DNA of 64,000 bases from Austropuccinia psidii. Lineage: Eukaryota > Basidiomycota > Pucciniomycetes > Pucciniales > Sphaerophragmiaceae. The translations under genes and the position numbers were made by a program. The DNA is taken from assembly GCA_023105745.1 (NCBI GenBank), contig JALGQZ010000002.1, positions 74,193,285-74,257,284 of the forward strand, written 5' to 3'. The first letter of the stretch is position 1; each line of letters opens with the position of its first letter. Shown here piece by piece: positions 46,389-58,039 of the stretch. The notes beneath the pieces were generated by a model. The model did no database searches. It was not told where the DNA came from and saw only the letters and a program-made list of their open reading frames with translations.

Positions 46389-48414
46389 TGTGAGCCTTTG
46401 AGATATGACCACATACCCAATAAGGTCACAAAAAGATTAAGAATAATTATACCTTTAATATAATTATACTAAAATTACTTAGAATAATTATACATTAAAA
46501 TTAATTACTTAAATATACAAAAAATACCATAAATTAACACAAAAATTGGTTTAACTTAAAAACCAATGAATAAACATGAAAAATAAATTATACCATTGGA
46601 TTCCTCATGGAAAAATACACATATACCATTTTTATGGCATATCTGTGAAGTCAATATTTAATGAATTATAAGGTATAATACCTTATAAAAACCATAAAAT
46701 CCTATTTATCTCAGAAACCAATGAAGCAACATGTAAAATAAATTGTACCAGTGGATTCCCCATAGAAATCCACACATAAAACAATTAATAAGCTAATTCT
46801 CAAAGTCAATACTTAAGGAATTATCCTGAATATATGCACTTTTTTGGTCAACGCATATATTCAAGGATCATAGCTAATATCTTCTAAACTATACATGATA
46901 GAATAATGAACAAAAAATAAAGTTACCACGTAATTACTGTAAGAACACAGAAATGAACTTTATTTTACAAATTATAAACAAGGTTAAAACCTATGATGAA
47001 ATATTGATAAAAATCAACAGAGCTGTTGACCACTTTGTTGTGAAAGTGGTCCAAACTTAAAAAAAAGTATACAGTTGGATTCTACTAGTTCATTCGTGAA
47101 GAATGATGTAATTTTTATTATTAAATTCACGGTATAACCCCCTGAAATCAAGGTTTGAAGTTTAAAATATTGAATTTCGACAGAAAAGGTGAGTTACAAG
47201 AAAAATCATCAAAATTAGAGTTTTGATGATGTAATGATAAGCTCTTTGAAGCATAATAAGGTTATGCCAGGCTATCAGAACTCACTTTCTGAATTGCTGT
47301 AGCGTGTAAATCTTAAAAGTTATTGAAGATCAAAGTTTGAGCTTAAATTGAGCAGTTATGATCACCTACTGTAACCTTAAATTAAGTTTAACAGTCACAA
47401 GAGTGATAAAATTGGTGAATACTATTAGTTTATGATTAAAACTAATAAAATCCACGAAATTTGGGGTTCTGCCAAGCCTCTGATGTCATCAAACTTAAAG
47501 TTACAGTGATAACTTTAAATAATGGTGCAATAATGATGTAAGATGGTTTGATCATGATGTAATCACCCTCAAACCTTAAAATATTGATCAATTCCAGTGG
47601 ATATGATCAGTACACGTCTACTAGAAGCCTGTTGGACTCTAGGAGGGAGGTATTTACTATAAATAGAGCTCTTTTTACTCTATTTTCCCCTCAGACGCAT
47701 CAAAAACATTAAATCAATTAAATCAAAAGGTAATTTTCTTTATTCTTTATATATAAAAGCATTATATTATTAAAGACCAAAGACCACCTTGCTATAATCA
47801 TCTATTTTGACGTGATTAAATCATTTATTTAATTGTTTTTGTTAAAAATCTCTCTAAAACTCATTTCCACGTAAAAATCCAGAATAATTTGTAATTTTCT
47901 TTATTTTTATTGTAAATACAATTTGAAAAAGTTGTATTTATATTTTTTGGCGTAAAATACTTCAAAATTATTATATTAAGTGTTAAAAGTAGGTTATTCT
48001 CTCTTATTATAATAATTTCTCTATTATTACTCTCTTAATAACTCTTTAATTAATATAAATAGTATTTATATTAATTCATAACTTTAATATTAGTAATATT
48101 ATTGTTATTAATTGTTTTTTATTAATAAAAAACAATTTTTTACGCCTTTATTATTTGTTGGTAACAATAATAAAGAGCTTTTTAATATATTAATTATTTT
48201 ATATTAATATATTTATTTATTATATTATATTTTCATAATATAAATTATATTATTATATTTATTTAATAATATAATTATTTTACGCCATAATAATAATAAA
48301 TTATTTATTATTATTATATTTTTAATCTTATTTATTCAATTTATAAGGACATTCAGAGTACAATAAGTAATAAATTAGTAATTTTTACTTATTGTTTCAT
48401 AGTCAAACCTTACA
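46389..48414 (+). repeat. 3' LTR of element F
   Basis: It is 2026 bp, nearly identical to the 5' LTR. Visible differences include acatgtaaaa/acatgaaaaa, cagggtat/cacggtat and ctcttgga/ctctttga. Confidence 0.95.
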
Positions 48415-49116
48415 TGGAGGGCCCAAGATATGGTAAAAGGAAAACACACTTAAGAGTGTAATAAGATGAAATTATTCAATGAAGAAATATAAGAAAGCAG
48501 AAACAAAATAATAAGAGTAAGGAAAAAGAGCCAACCAAAAGAAAGTCCAAGTCCACTGTTTCAACCTGTGGGAATGGAAAGAGAAGGGTTAATAAGGATA
48601 TGGTCATTCAGCTCATACTGTACAGGCAAAGAAAGAAAATGCAAAGACTAACTCAAAATTAAATGAATATAATACCAAAATAAGGATAAGAATATTTAGA
48701 AAATGATAAATAAACTAAATTAATTAATTGGGGAAAAGTCCCCAGGGGGGAGAATGAGGGGCTGGTATATGTCAGAATCACCAGCCCTGATCAAGACAGA
48801 GAATTTTCATGAAAATGATTGGTGGTTGAATTGAGTCTGGCCAATACAGGTCCTGTAAAGCTGTTCAGAACCTGTAAAAGAGGTGTGGTGGTCTTGAGTG
48901 ATCATAAAGCTTCAGGATGGTGTATCCAAAATGTATTGGGTAATTCCAACCTGTACAGAAGTTGAGAGGCTGTATTGATGAACCAGACTGTATGCAGGTT
49001 TAAGCAAGGAATATTGCTTAAACTGAATGCTGATACACACAGTGGATTTACTGTTTTTGAGGTGTTTGATTGGGTGTAAGTATGAATACCCTCACCCCTG
49101 GCTAGTGGTTGTTACA
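48415..49116 (-). repeat. 5' LTR of element E, outer piece
   Basis: It resumes the E LTR after F and ends in gtggttgttaca, the reversed LTR start. It matches 18058-18425 over its last 370 bp. The first five bases are the second copy of the F target duplication. Confidence 0.85.
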
Positions 49117-49244
49117 GTATTGTCCCAATGCTGTCTGCCAGACCACAGCAAAGGGAACTCTTTCCAAAAAGTCTATCAAACCGGTTGAATGATTGGCTAA
49201 TACTGGCAAATTGTAGATCACATTCCACCATGTGACAAAATAGT
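49117..49244. other. Flank of element E
   Basis: This is the sequence into which E inserted. It is unassigned; it may be the diverged continuation of the old LTR that starts at 49245. No gene was seen. Confidence 0.4.
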
Positions 49245-49690
49245 AAATTTTGACAGAAAAGTGGAGTGAAAATAAAAATAATCAAAAATGGGTTTTTATC
49301 ATGCAATGAAATCCTCTTGGAAGATTAGCAATAAAATACCAAGCTTTCAGAATTAACTCTCCAAATAGCTGTAGTGTGAATAACCCAAAGGTATCAAGGA
49401 TTAAACTTAAGGCTTCAAAATGCTCATTTATAATAAATAACTCTTACCTTCATTTAAGTTCAACTGCTAAATAAGAGATAAAAATGGTGGATATTATTAT
49501 TTTGTGACTAGAACTACTATGATGCACAAAATTCAATCATTTTTCAAGCTTATGCTTTCATCAAATTAGAATTTTAGTGATAAATCTAAGTAATGGTGTA
49601 AGAATGAGAAAAAAGGTTTAATAATGATGTAATCATTACTAAACCTTGAAATATTGATAAATTTCAGTGGATAAAATCAGTATGACAGTT
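49245..49690 (+). repeat. Old F-like LTR relic
   Basis: The order of motifs follows 38520-38960 of the F LTR: ttttgacagaaaag, caaaa...gttttgatgat-like, ctcttggaag, gctttcagaattaactct, gctgtagtgtg, gataaaattggt-like, tgatgtaatca, aaaccttgaaatattgat, ttcagtggataa. Divergence is large, so it is an ancient insertion in the same orientation as F. Confidence 0.6.
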
Positions 49691-51659
49691 TAATAAAATC
49701 AATGATTTTAGCTATTGAAGAGATGAAACAAATTTATAAACTTCAAAATTTAGCTAAGCAAGCTAAGATTCTATACATTTTGATTCAAACAAGGAATGAA
49801 ATTTTAGATTTTTGAGTTAATACTGAAACAATATATACTTATTAACATGAAAAATAAAGTTTTGACAATGTTTTTGTGGAGGGATTTCTAAGTTTTATCA
49901 ATTAAAAAAAAATTGATAACTTGAATTTAAAAAAATGTTGAATTGAAAAGGTAATGTATCAAAATATTAGATTTGGTAATATTGGCACTGCCTCATAAAT
50001 TATTTTTTCAAAAAAACCAATTAAAATGAATTTTATCAAAAATTAAAAGATTAACTTAATGATTTTTTTTTAAAAAAAGGTCAAAATCAAAAAAAATCAG
50101 CTTGAATTGAATTATTATTACTGTTGAAATAAATTCAATTGAAATTAAATTTCAAAAATAATAATTCATATCATTTGGAAAGAGTTAGTAAGCTCATTAT
50201 TTTATGTGGATAAATCAAAGAAATTAAAGAAAAGACAAAATTAATCAGTTTATTCATGATGTTAGCTTACAATATTTTTGGTAATGTTTAATATCATTTC
50301 TTTTAAATAAATGAATTAACTTTCTCATTGAGCTCCAAATTATTTAATTTTTTCTGAAAAAAGTCTAATTCATAATTCATAATCAATTTTTACAATATCA
50401 ATTTATATTTTTTTTATTTTTCCTAGTCTAATTAAAGATTTTACAAAAATGAAACTTGAAAAAAATAATGCTTTATTCATTGATCTTAAAACTTAATTAT
50501 TTATTTAAATAGAGAAAAAAGCAAGCAAACTTTTTTTCTTTAGAAATAATTCTGCAATTGATTTTAGTTTATCCTTACTTGAAAAGGATAAAATAAATTT
50601 TCTCATAAATTTTAAAGTGAAGTTTATTCAAAAATGTGTTTCTTTTTCACTCATCCTTATGTTTTCTAATCTCTTTAATTTTTTTGATGAAAACATTTGC
50701 TTTATTTAATTCTAATAAATTTATTGGTTTTAATAATTTTTTTCTATTTTTCAAATCATAATATAGGCTCTTCAACCCCCCCCCCCTAGAAAACCGGGGT
50801 TTTAACATGAATATAGATTTATATTGAATATATAAGCAATAATAGAAAGTATGCACCTTTTAATAAAAGGAAAAAACGAAAAAAAGCAAGGATTTTAATT
50901 TCCAAACCATGAAGTCTACACATTTTACTTATGTTTGTGATTTTCAAAGTATCAGATATTTGTATTGCAAGATTTTTGCGTTTTATAAATCTTAAAACTG
51001 ATACTCAATTGAAAAATTTCAATATTTCTTCTTTTCTTCATTAAAAAACTCTAGAGTAAGATTATTTCAAGATATCAATTTCAGAATAACAAATTAGTTT
51101 TGACATATTTTTTTGAAGTGAAAATTATGGTGAAAGTGTATTATTTTAAGTCTTAGAATTCAGAATATGTAATACGGATTCCAAGCTTACTGAGTTTTTA
51201 TTCTCTACTTTCTTCTTTATGAATTTCCATTCGAAACTTTCTTCTAGATAATATTTCAAGTTTTTTCTTTCAAAAAATATTCTAGCCTTTCCTAAAGCCA
51301 AAATTCAAGACTTTGAAGCTCATTGTTTTGGTTTTGGTTTGGATTTCTTGAAATAAAACTCAGTTAGACTGTACTTAAGGGCTTTTACTGTATGGTCTGT
51401 TCGTTTGAGAAGGATGAGCAAAATCTTCAAAGCTGCAGTTAAAATATTCACTCCTTGATGGTGGCTTTTGTAAGGTAGCTGAAGGCTGTCTGCAAGCCTG
51501 CAAGGCCACTGCAAGACCAACTTGGCTAAATAGATCTGCATACTCTTATCAGAAAGTAGTGTTTGGCAAGACTCGTGAGCTCTGGAAGCCAGACTTTTAC
51601 TTGAAGGTTGCTGGTTCCGTTTGGGAAAAGCAACCAATGCCCCACTCTGCCTGTGTTTG
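49691..51659. other. AT-rich intergenic DNA
   Basis: No gene or recognisable repeat was seen. It contains a run of 11 C at 50776-50786. Short open frames (for example 50856-50647, minus) have low-complexity composition and no recognisable domain. Confidence 0.5.
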
Positions 51660-52954
51660 GAGAAATCCCAGTTGACAGCAATCTTGCGGGCCGCTCGCCG
51701 TGAGCGGACTCCGACCGATTGAGTCTCGAAAGTAGCCGATGCCAGCGCCATCCAGATCGTTCGCTTGTTTGAAGCAAGGGCAGGTGTTTTGTGCACATCT
51801 GCTGTTTGGGTAGCCGGTGTGACCAAGTCGACGAGGCCAGTCTAGCATCACGTTGAGTCTGCCGACGGGTGCTTTCGCCAGCACTTGCCCATGGAGCCGA
51901 ATGCCGATCCCTTCGCTTGATGGGCACGATGACGTTGGTCTAAGCGGCAGAGTTTCCGATCTGAGATCTCGACTGCTAGCTGTTGAGCTGTTGATAGTGC
52001 GTTCTACATATTCTACATACAGAAGACGGCAGACAACAGCCGGTGCTTGATGAGCTCTGGGCTTCCAAATAACCATCAGTGAGCATCATCGAGACCGAGC
52101 GAGGCCGCCGTTGGTTTTCCAGGGCCAATTGCTGACGGAAGTGCTTCTATCCACGGCTCAGTGCTTGCACCATCTTGCATTAGCCGAATCGGCCTCGCCA
52201 CTCGTCAGCAAGCGTTGGTCTTCTACCTGCAAGAGCCGGCTGAGCACTAGCCAGCAGCTGGCTAGTCGCTACATGCGTACAGCGTGAGGGCGGCTGCGCC
52301 TCTGAGTCTGGGAAGGTATCAGCACGGGGTGCGTCGGCCAGGCAGTTTCTGTGCCAGCTCCAACCTTGTCGACGCAGGCTTCCATCGAACAATCAGTGAT
52401 TATCAACGATGCATCCAGATTCCAGCGCGTCGGGCGGCGGTGCTCGGCGTCTGGACCAGCGATTAGTCTGCGCAGATGGTCCGACTGCCTTCGTTGGTCT
52501 CTCGCCTACTGGCTGTATCGCATGCAAGTTGGACCCAGCGTGCTTGGAAGGTCTACCCTGGCGAGGCTCCTTTTGCAGCAGACACTGGGCGTGGATTATG
52601 AGGCCGTCTTGGAAAATCAATCCACATGCAGGGTGCTTCCGAGCTAAGACCCATCGCAGAAGAGGGAGTCGGCACAGATCTCAGATTAGCACCAACATCC
52701 TTCTTCTTGTCTATAAGTCCCCGACGGCCCATAGGCTAGTGTGCCGACTGTCGGTCGTCTGGGTCTGGGACGTTGCCGAAGTCCGAGCCGCAGCTTATAT
52801 ACCCTGCCCGCATCCCCTCGTGGCGGCACCATCGTTGGGTCCTCGTCTGCCGTTCTCGACAGTTTTCCCCTTCCAAGCAGCCTGGCCGATCCCTGAAAGC
52901 TTCCTTACTGCTGATCTGCTCCGGCCTCTCGTTGCATTTACCTGTTTGGTAACC
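51660..52954. other. CpG-rich block upstream of tyrosinase
   Basis: The block is strikingly rich in CG dinucleotides compared with the rest of the window. Several overlapping open frames on both strands (for example 51826-51320, 51927-51526 and 52076-51597, minus; 52409 onward, plus) probably reflect few stop codons in GC-rich DNA; none has a recognisable domain. The plus-strand frame from 52409 runs in phase into the tyrosinase start at 52955, where a signal peptide begins. A promoter and 5' leader is the most economical reading. Confidence 0.5.
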
Positions 52955-54799
52955 ATGAAGTTTTCTTCAGGCCTTTCCAGCTCCCTATTGCTGCTTTATC
53001 TGAGCTTTGCGTCTGTGGCACTGGCACAAGCTGCCCGCCAGAGCTGTCCACAAATCAGGGTCAGACGAGAATGGCGCCGACTGAGTTCGTCAAGCCAGGC
53101 ATCGTACATCCGAGCCGTCAAATGCTTGACAACAAGGCCATCCCGTCTTCGGACGCGTTACAATCTCCGACATTACGACGACTTTCAATACATTCATTCA
53201 ACCTTATACTTCCAGATCCATTTTGTTGCCAGATTTCTGCCCTGTAAGCTGATTCTTCAGCCGTATGCGAGGCTTCCATGCCATCGTTTTGTGGTTTCGG
53301 CCCCAGAGGCTAAATTCAATTATCACATCTGCTTTGTCTGCTTGGCCATCCATAGGGCATCGACATTTCGTGTATCTTTATGAGCAGGCTCTCAACCAAT
53401 GCGGTTTTAGAGAGCCCCTTCCATACTGGAATTGGTCTTTAGATTTCAACAATCTCATACGCTCCCCTGTTTTCTCACCTGTGCGTCTGCTGGAAATTTT
53501 GCCCCGGCACTTGCCTGGCGTGGCGAATTGATCTCTTTTGGTTTGATCCCAGAATGCTTTTGGCGGCAATGGGTCCGGCCCCGTTGATCCCAGGCTTCCA
53601 GATGGTTTGCCTTCTCATTTGTGCCCTTTAAACTTGAAATAGTCCCTATCAGCCTCTAATCTCTTATTTGCGGATTGGTTTCATAGACGGTGGGGCAGTC
53701 GCCACAGGACCATTCGCCAATTTCCAACTCGTCCATCCGCTTCCTCATCTTCTCCATCGCACCCTTGACAGTTACTATGAGGAAGCAAAGACGTGAGTCC
53801 GTTTGATGCCTAGCTAGACACCAACTTTTTGAATCTTCGGCTAAATTAATCCAAGCCTTTAGAAATATTCCTTTTCTAGGCGAATATTAGTAAGTGAATT
53901 GTTAACCAGGCATATTTCTACAGTTCAAGCTTTTGACGAGATCCGACTTCTGTCTTTCGACCTTCTAAGCTCTTCCGATGCCATTGCACAAGTCAAATCA
54001 CAAACAGATTTTCTGTCTTTTTCCCATGATCTTGAGGCGAGTCTTCCTTCTGGCCTTCCTAATCACTTTAAAGCTCAACCTTGCTTTCCACAGGGAAGAA
54101 ATCCAATGTTGTTTCCAAATACTGCCGTTTCTCCTCATGCAGCGATACACATGGTCATAGGTGGGGTTAGTGAGTGCCTGTTCATTATGGTTGGTTTCTT
54201 ACGCTCAAGAACTTTTTTGTTTTTAGGATATGGCTTCTTCTGTTTATGCTGCTAATGAGGTAAGGCAGTGTCCCTGATTCCATAATACAAATTTAAACCT
54301 TTGGGAAACATGATCTAATGCCTGCTCCCACATCCTGCAATCTCAATTTTAGCCGTGAGTTTAGCTGCCTTGGCTCATTCATATGCACTCTTTAAGATTT
54401 TCGAGCTTAGCAGATTTATATGGTATTTATAGACTTTTTTTCGCTCATCATGGGAACATAGACAAAATATGGACAGAGTGGCAAGCTGAGGATCAAGCTG
54501 CTCGTCGAATAGCTTACCATGGGAACGTCAGTTCATGCAGACGTAGATTTGCCATCGATTCTTCGCTAGCTCATGATTGTCTCAACTTCATCTGATTCGT
54601 CAGGCCGTCCGTGGTGAACAAGATGACAATGCCTCTCTCAATGATCGTATGCCATTTTTAAATTATGATGGCACAAATCCTACCGTACGAGAAGTCATGA
54701 ATACCACAGCTTATCCCTACTGCTATACGTGTGAGTAACAATCCAAAAAGGTTGCTATTTAGAAAGAAATTGAAATTCTTTCTTTGGATAGATGAATGA
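52955..54799 (+). CDS. Tyrosinase-type copper oxidase, multi-exon, possibly decaying
   Basis: Tyrosinases oxidise phenols to quinones. The ATG at 52955 is followed by a signal peptide (LLLLYLSFASVALAQA), implying secretion. Exon 1 (52955-53243) and exon 2 (53356-53480) join over a 112-nt intron to give IHFVARFLPWHRHFVYLYE: CuA histidines with H-x8-H, plus an earlier His in YIHS. Exon 2 has PYWNWSLD. A 72-nt intron (53481-53552) leads to FGGNGSGPVDPRLP. Later parts: TGPFANFQ (about 53703), FLSFSHDLE (about 54018), HAAIHMVIGG (CuB, about 54138), ASSVYAANE (about 54232), LFFAHHGNIDKIW (CuB third His, about 54444), TVREVMN (about 54684) and a last intron (54731-54791) giving CYTYE and stop. Simple GT-AG joins do not keep frame at three internal junctions, so the model needs RNA evidence or is a pseudogene. 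Confidence 0.82.
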
Positions 54800-55544
54800 G
54801 GTTCGATGTAACTGGTCTATGGAACATAAGTGCAACCTAATACCAATCAAAAATTCTTGTACTACCATCTTATTTGAAGACAAAATCAACCTTACGAAAC
54901 AACTTCCTGGTCCTAATCACTCTTAACGGATAGTATCTGAATACCTAGTTTCTTGTTTTGGATTTTTTCCATACCAGGAACGGCATTTTTCATTTTATAT
55001 GGAAATCTGTTCATGCTTAAAGCACTTGAACAAAAAAATTACCTTGTGGAAACCATCAATAAACTATTTTAGTTCTTGAAATATCTAAATAAATAAATAA
55101 ATTGGCAAATGAAAACAAGCCACTTCCGTAATGATAATATGTTTTTAACCCTTTGTCAAATAAATTAAGTTGATGCTTTAATTTTTTTTTAATTTGAATA
55201 AGCAATTTAAAAACTACGATATCTCTTTATAAAATTTTATGCTTTTTTTGGATTTTTTTCTCAAAGAAAAAGAAAATAAGAAGAAAATTTTTATTATGAA
55301 AATTTGAATTATAGTTGTCTTACAAAAAGAAATAAAAACATATCTTACAATACTTAAAAAACTTAATTTGAAATATTAAAATACTAAAAAAACTATTAAA
55401 AAAGTGAAGGAAGAGGTTTTTAATTTATTTTTATTATTGTTTTTATCATATTAGAAAAATTTAAATTGAAAAAAGATTTAAAATGAAAAAAATGAAAAAG
55501 AAAAATCAAAATATAATGATGATAAAAAAATTGAAAAAAGAAAC
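54800..55544. other. AT-rich spacer
   Basis: This is A/T-rich, low-complexity DNA between the tyrosinase stop and the copia relic. No gene was seen. Confidence 0.5.
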
Positions 55545-55849
55545 TGTTGTTAAAATTATTAGAGATACATTGTAAACCAGTCATAACTAATTAATTGTCT
55601 GGTTTTTTCCAAACCTTTGGTTCCTAGACTAAAACAAATCCAGTCGTAAACCTTTGGTAACCATACTAATCCAGTTGTAACCAAGTAGTTATTATATTTT
55701 CGTTGTATCTACTTTTACTTTTACTTATTGTATTCTACCCACCTCTTTATTATATAAATCGTGTACTCTAGCTAAAAAGTTATCTCATCCAACTTCTTAG
55801 CTATCTTATTCTTTGTCTCTGATCGTATCTTTCTCTCTGAGCATCTTCA
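55545..55849 (+). repeat. Probable LTR of copia relic
   Basis: It starts TGTTGTTAAAATT and ends GAGCATCTTCA. Within it lie ccagtcataac and ccagtcgtaaac repeats and a TATATAAATC box (55753-55762). No second copy is in the window, so the boundaries are inferred from the TG and CA ends and the following primer-site-like sequence. Confidence 0.55.
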
Positions 55850-55946
55850 GGTTATGGGCCCAGCGCCGTCAGAATATTAAAAGAATAAAGTATAGAAATA
55901 TTGGATCAAATCACTATCAAATATATTCAAAAAGATTTATTAAAAC

Positions 55947-57698
55947 ATGAATGAATCTTCGAATCTTCCTATTTTCTCACTCTCAGATATACAAGGATTA
56001 GAGAAATTGAACTCCTCCAATTTCTTCATATGCAAAGAGGAATTGTTTCATCTCTTGGCTTGAGGAATTTCTGGGACATGCTAATTGAACCTCCTAGTAC
56101 TATAAAAACCAATCCTAACTATCTTAAAAAGAAAGAGATGGTCTATTATTTTATAGTAGGAAATCTTGATGAAAATTACAACAAATATGTTTCTGAGGAA
56201 GATGAGGAACCATATAAACTCTGGAATACCATTAAGGAGAACTATTCCTCCTCTTCTGGTGAAAGTATTGCTTCTTTAGGAGACTATTCAGTATCAAATT
56301 TCCCCCTTCCTTCTCTGGCTTTACCAAAGCTATTTCCTCCTTTCGCGCAACTCTTAAGCTACTCCAGGGTCTTTCTACTAGTATCTTTGCAGCTGGGTTT
56401 ATGGTGCAAGTCCTTTTCTTTTATTTGCTTTGACTTCTTCCTGAAACCTTCAGACATGTTTCTACTGCAGTTTTTCACTCAATAAAAGTCTCTGCTAAAA
56501 TTACAACTATAGAAGAGCTATCCAAAGAAGTCAAAATTGACATACTTAGGAGATCTGTTACTGAAGATCAAGTCTCTCCAGCACTTCAGGTACATCCTAA
56601 TACAAAAAGGGAGCTTTGCCACAAAGGAAAGCACAATCCTTTATCTAATCATTCACAATTTCAATACATCCAGTTATTTCCTGAGAAAAGAGAAGCCTAT
56701 CATGATAGAAAAGATGACAAGAATCAACAAGAAACCAGCCCTTCCCTGTCAGTTTGTAATAATATCAATAATGTTCTAAATAAGCCAGTACTGGAGAGTG
56801 GCTGCTCCAACACTATAGCTCCCACCTCTAATCTCTTCTCTCATATCACACCATCAAGCCAAATTCTTCTTGCAGCAAATGGTAGCAATATGAAGGTCAC
56901 TTTGGAGAGAATTCTTCACTTAAATACAACTACTGGGAGAATCTCAATTACCAATTCCTTGATATTTCCTTTTACCTCCTCTCTATTGGTATCACCAGGC
57001 CCTTTTCTCAACAAAGGTGCCACACTTAAAGGTTATAAGGGTGGTACCAATCTATTTTATCAGCATGGAAATTTAATCTTATCAACTAAAATTGTTGACA
57101 ATATCTTGCTCATCCATACTCTTTCCTCCAATGTTGCTTTTTCATCCTCAACAAATCTTCCTCTAATCATACATAAATCAATAAGACACCCTAGCAACCG
57201 AGTAGCCACCAAAATATGGCCTGGTGTCAAATTCTCCAGCATAGATTGTGACTCTTTCTCCTTGGGAAAGTCTCATCAATTACAATTCTCTGGAGCTCTT
57301 ACAACACCCCTCAATGTCCTAGACATTGTCCATATGGATCTATGCTATATCACTGGCATCTCATGAAGGAAATCGGTATATTTTTCAAATAATCAATGGG
57401 CATAGTCATATAAGATTTTCATACCTTATAAGCACCAAATTGGAGTGTTTTGAGTACCTTATTCAATTTCAAAACCTGGTTGAAACTTTAAAGGGCAGAA
57501 CCATTAAAACTCTGTTTTCAGATAGTGGTGCCAAATTTTTCAATTCAAAATTCAAGAATCTCTTTGATGCCAAGGGTATTAATCATTTTCCAACAACACT
57601 GTACACCCCTCAACAAAATCCAGTTTCTGAAAGGGGAAATAAATCTCTGCTTGAACAAATACAGGGTATGATTAAAAATAACAGTGTTCCCACTGAAT
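55947..57698 (+). pseudogene. Copia gag, protease and integrase remnant
   Basis: The ATG at 55947 encodes LEKLNSSNFFICKEELFHLL, the typical copia gag start, then TGA; the next frame (from 56030) has RNFWDMLIEPPS and LWNTIKENYSS. Protease-like LESGCSNTIAPTSNLF is near 56790. A pre-integrase module is near 57000-57250 (GTNLFYQHGN, HPSNRVATKIWPG). The integrase core shows VHMDLC (57331), LFSDSGAKFFNSKF (about 57510) and TPQQNPVSERGNKSLLE (about 57606), i.e. two Asp and the Glu. Multiple stops and shifts are present. Confidence 0.82.
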
Positions 57699-58039
57699 TG
57701 TGAGCCTTGAGGTATATTTTACATACCCAAATAGGCCACAATTACCTTAAAAAATACATTCTGAACTATGCATAACACATAAGTATTTAATATATTCAAA
57801 ATTAATCATTTTTGATTTCAGGAAAGATGGATAACTTCTTCCTGAGTAAGTAAATCCATAGATTTAAGGCCAGATTTGGATTCTACACAAAAAATTCACC
57901 TTGGGTAGCTCCATAGAGTGAATAAGCTTAAATTAACTATATGAGGTGGTAATATGGAAAATACTTCAATACCACATAAAAGAATTGTGAATTCCTTTTT
58001 CTCAATTTCATGACAAAATAACAGAAATGTGAGAAATCC
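57699..58039 (+). repeat. J: partial LTR of a third TGTGAGCC family
   Basis: It starts TGTGAGCCTTGAGGTAT with acatacccaaataggccac, parallel to the starts of D and F LTRs, but then diverges from both. It interrupts the copia relic and is itself interrupted at 58040. The rest of J would lie beyond the window. Confidence 0.6.

Larger units (their letters stand above)
37736..48414 (+). mobile_element. Full-length Ty3/gypsy element F
   Basis: The element is 10,679 bp with 2026-bp LTRs that differ at roughly eleven visible positions, and a perfect 5-bp target duplication (TGGAG). The layout matches D: LTR, primer-binding site, X frame with intron, gag-protease, pol, polypurine tract, LTR. The pol proteins of D and F are clearly homologous, while their LTRs share mainly the ends and scattered motifs. 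It is inserted in the 5' LTR of E. Confidence 0.95.
18058..49116 (-). mobile_element. Chromovirus E (Ty3/gypsy), host of F, D, a solo LTR and D'
   Basis: In minus order: 5' LTR 49116-48415 and 37735-37671 (split by F), leader, gag from 36977, protease, RT, RNase H, integrase, chromodomain near 32000, 3' region 30149-28945 and 18854-18426 (split by solo LTR and D), then 3' LTR 18425-18058, cut by D'. Excluding insertions, about 8.5 kb is visible. The LTR starts TGTAACAACC. The reconstruction rests on matching order with A and B and on insertion boundaries at LTR termini. The coding parts are heavily mutated. Confidence 0.75.
55545..57698 (+). mobile_element. Ty1/copia element relic, 5' half
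   Basis: A probable 305-bp LTR (55545-55849, TG to CA) is followed by a possible primer-binding site (TGGGCCCAGCGCC, 55855-55867), a gag-like frame from 55947, protease and integrase parts. It stops at 57698, where another LTR begins; RT and RNase H are not in the window. It is the only copia-type element recognised here. Confidence 0.75.

Noticed and set aside
50776..50786. Run of 11 C
   Set aside because: An isolated homopolymer without structure around it; may be a sequencing-prone site.
51320..52076. Overlapping minus-strand open frames of 133-168 codons in the CpG-rich block
   Set aside because: Three frames overlap each other, none shows a domain, and stop codons are rare in GC-rich DNA. 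A hidden gene cannot be excluded but is not supported.
55855..55900. Initiator-methionine tRNA primer site for the copia relic
   Set aside because: The sequence does not resemble the usual initiator-Met site; only a generic TGG-starting site is present.
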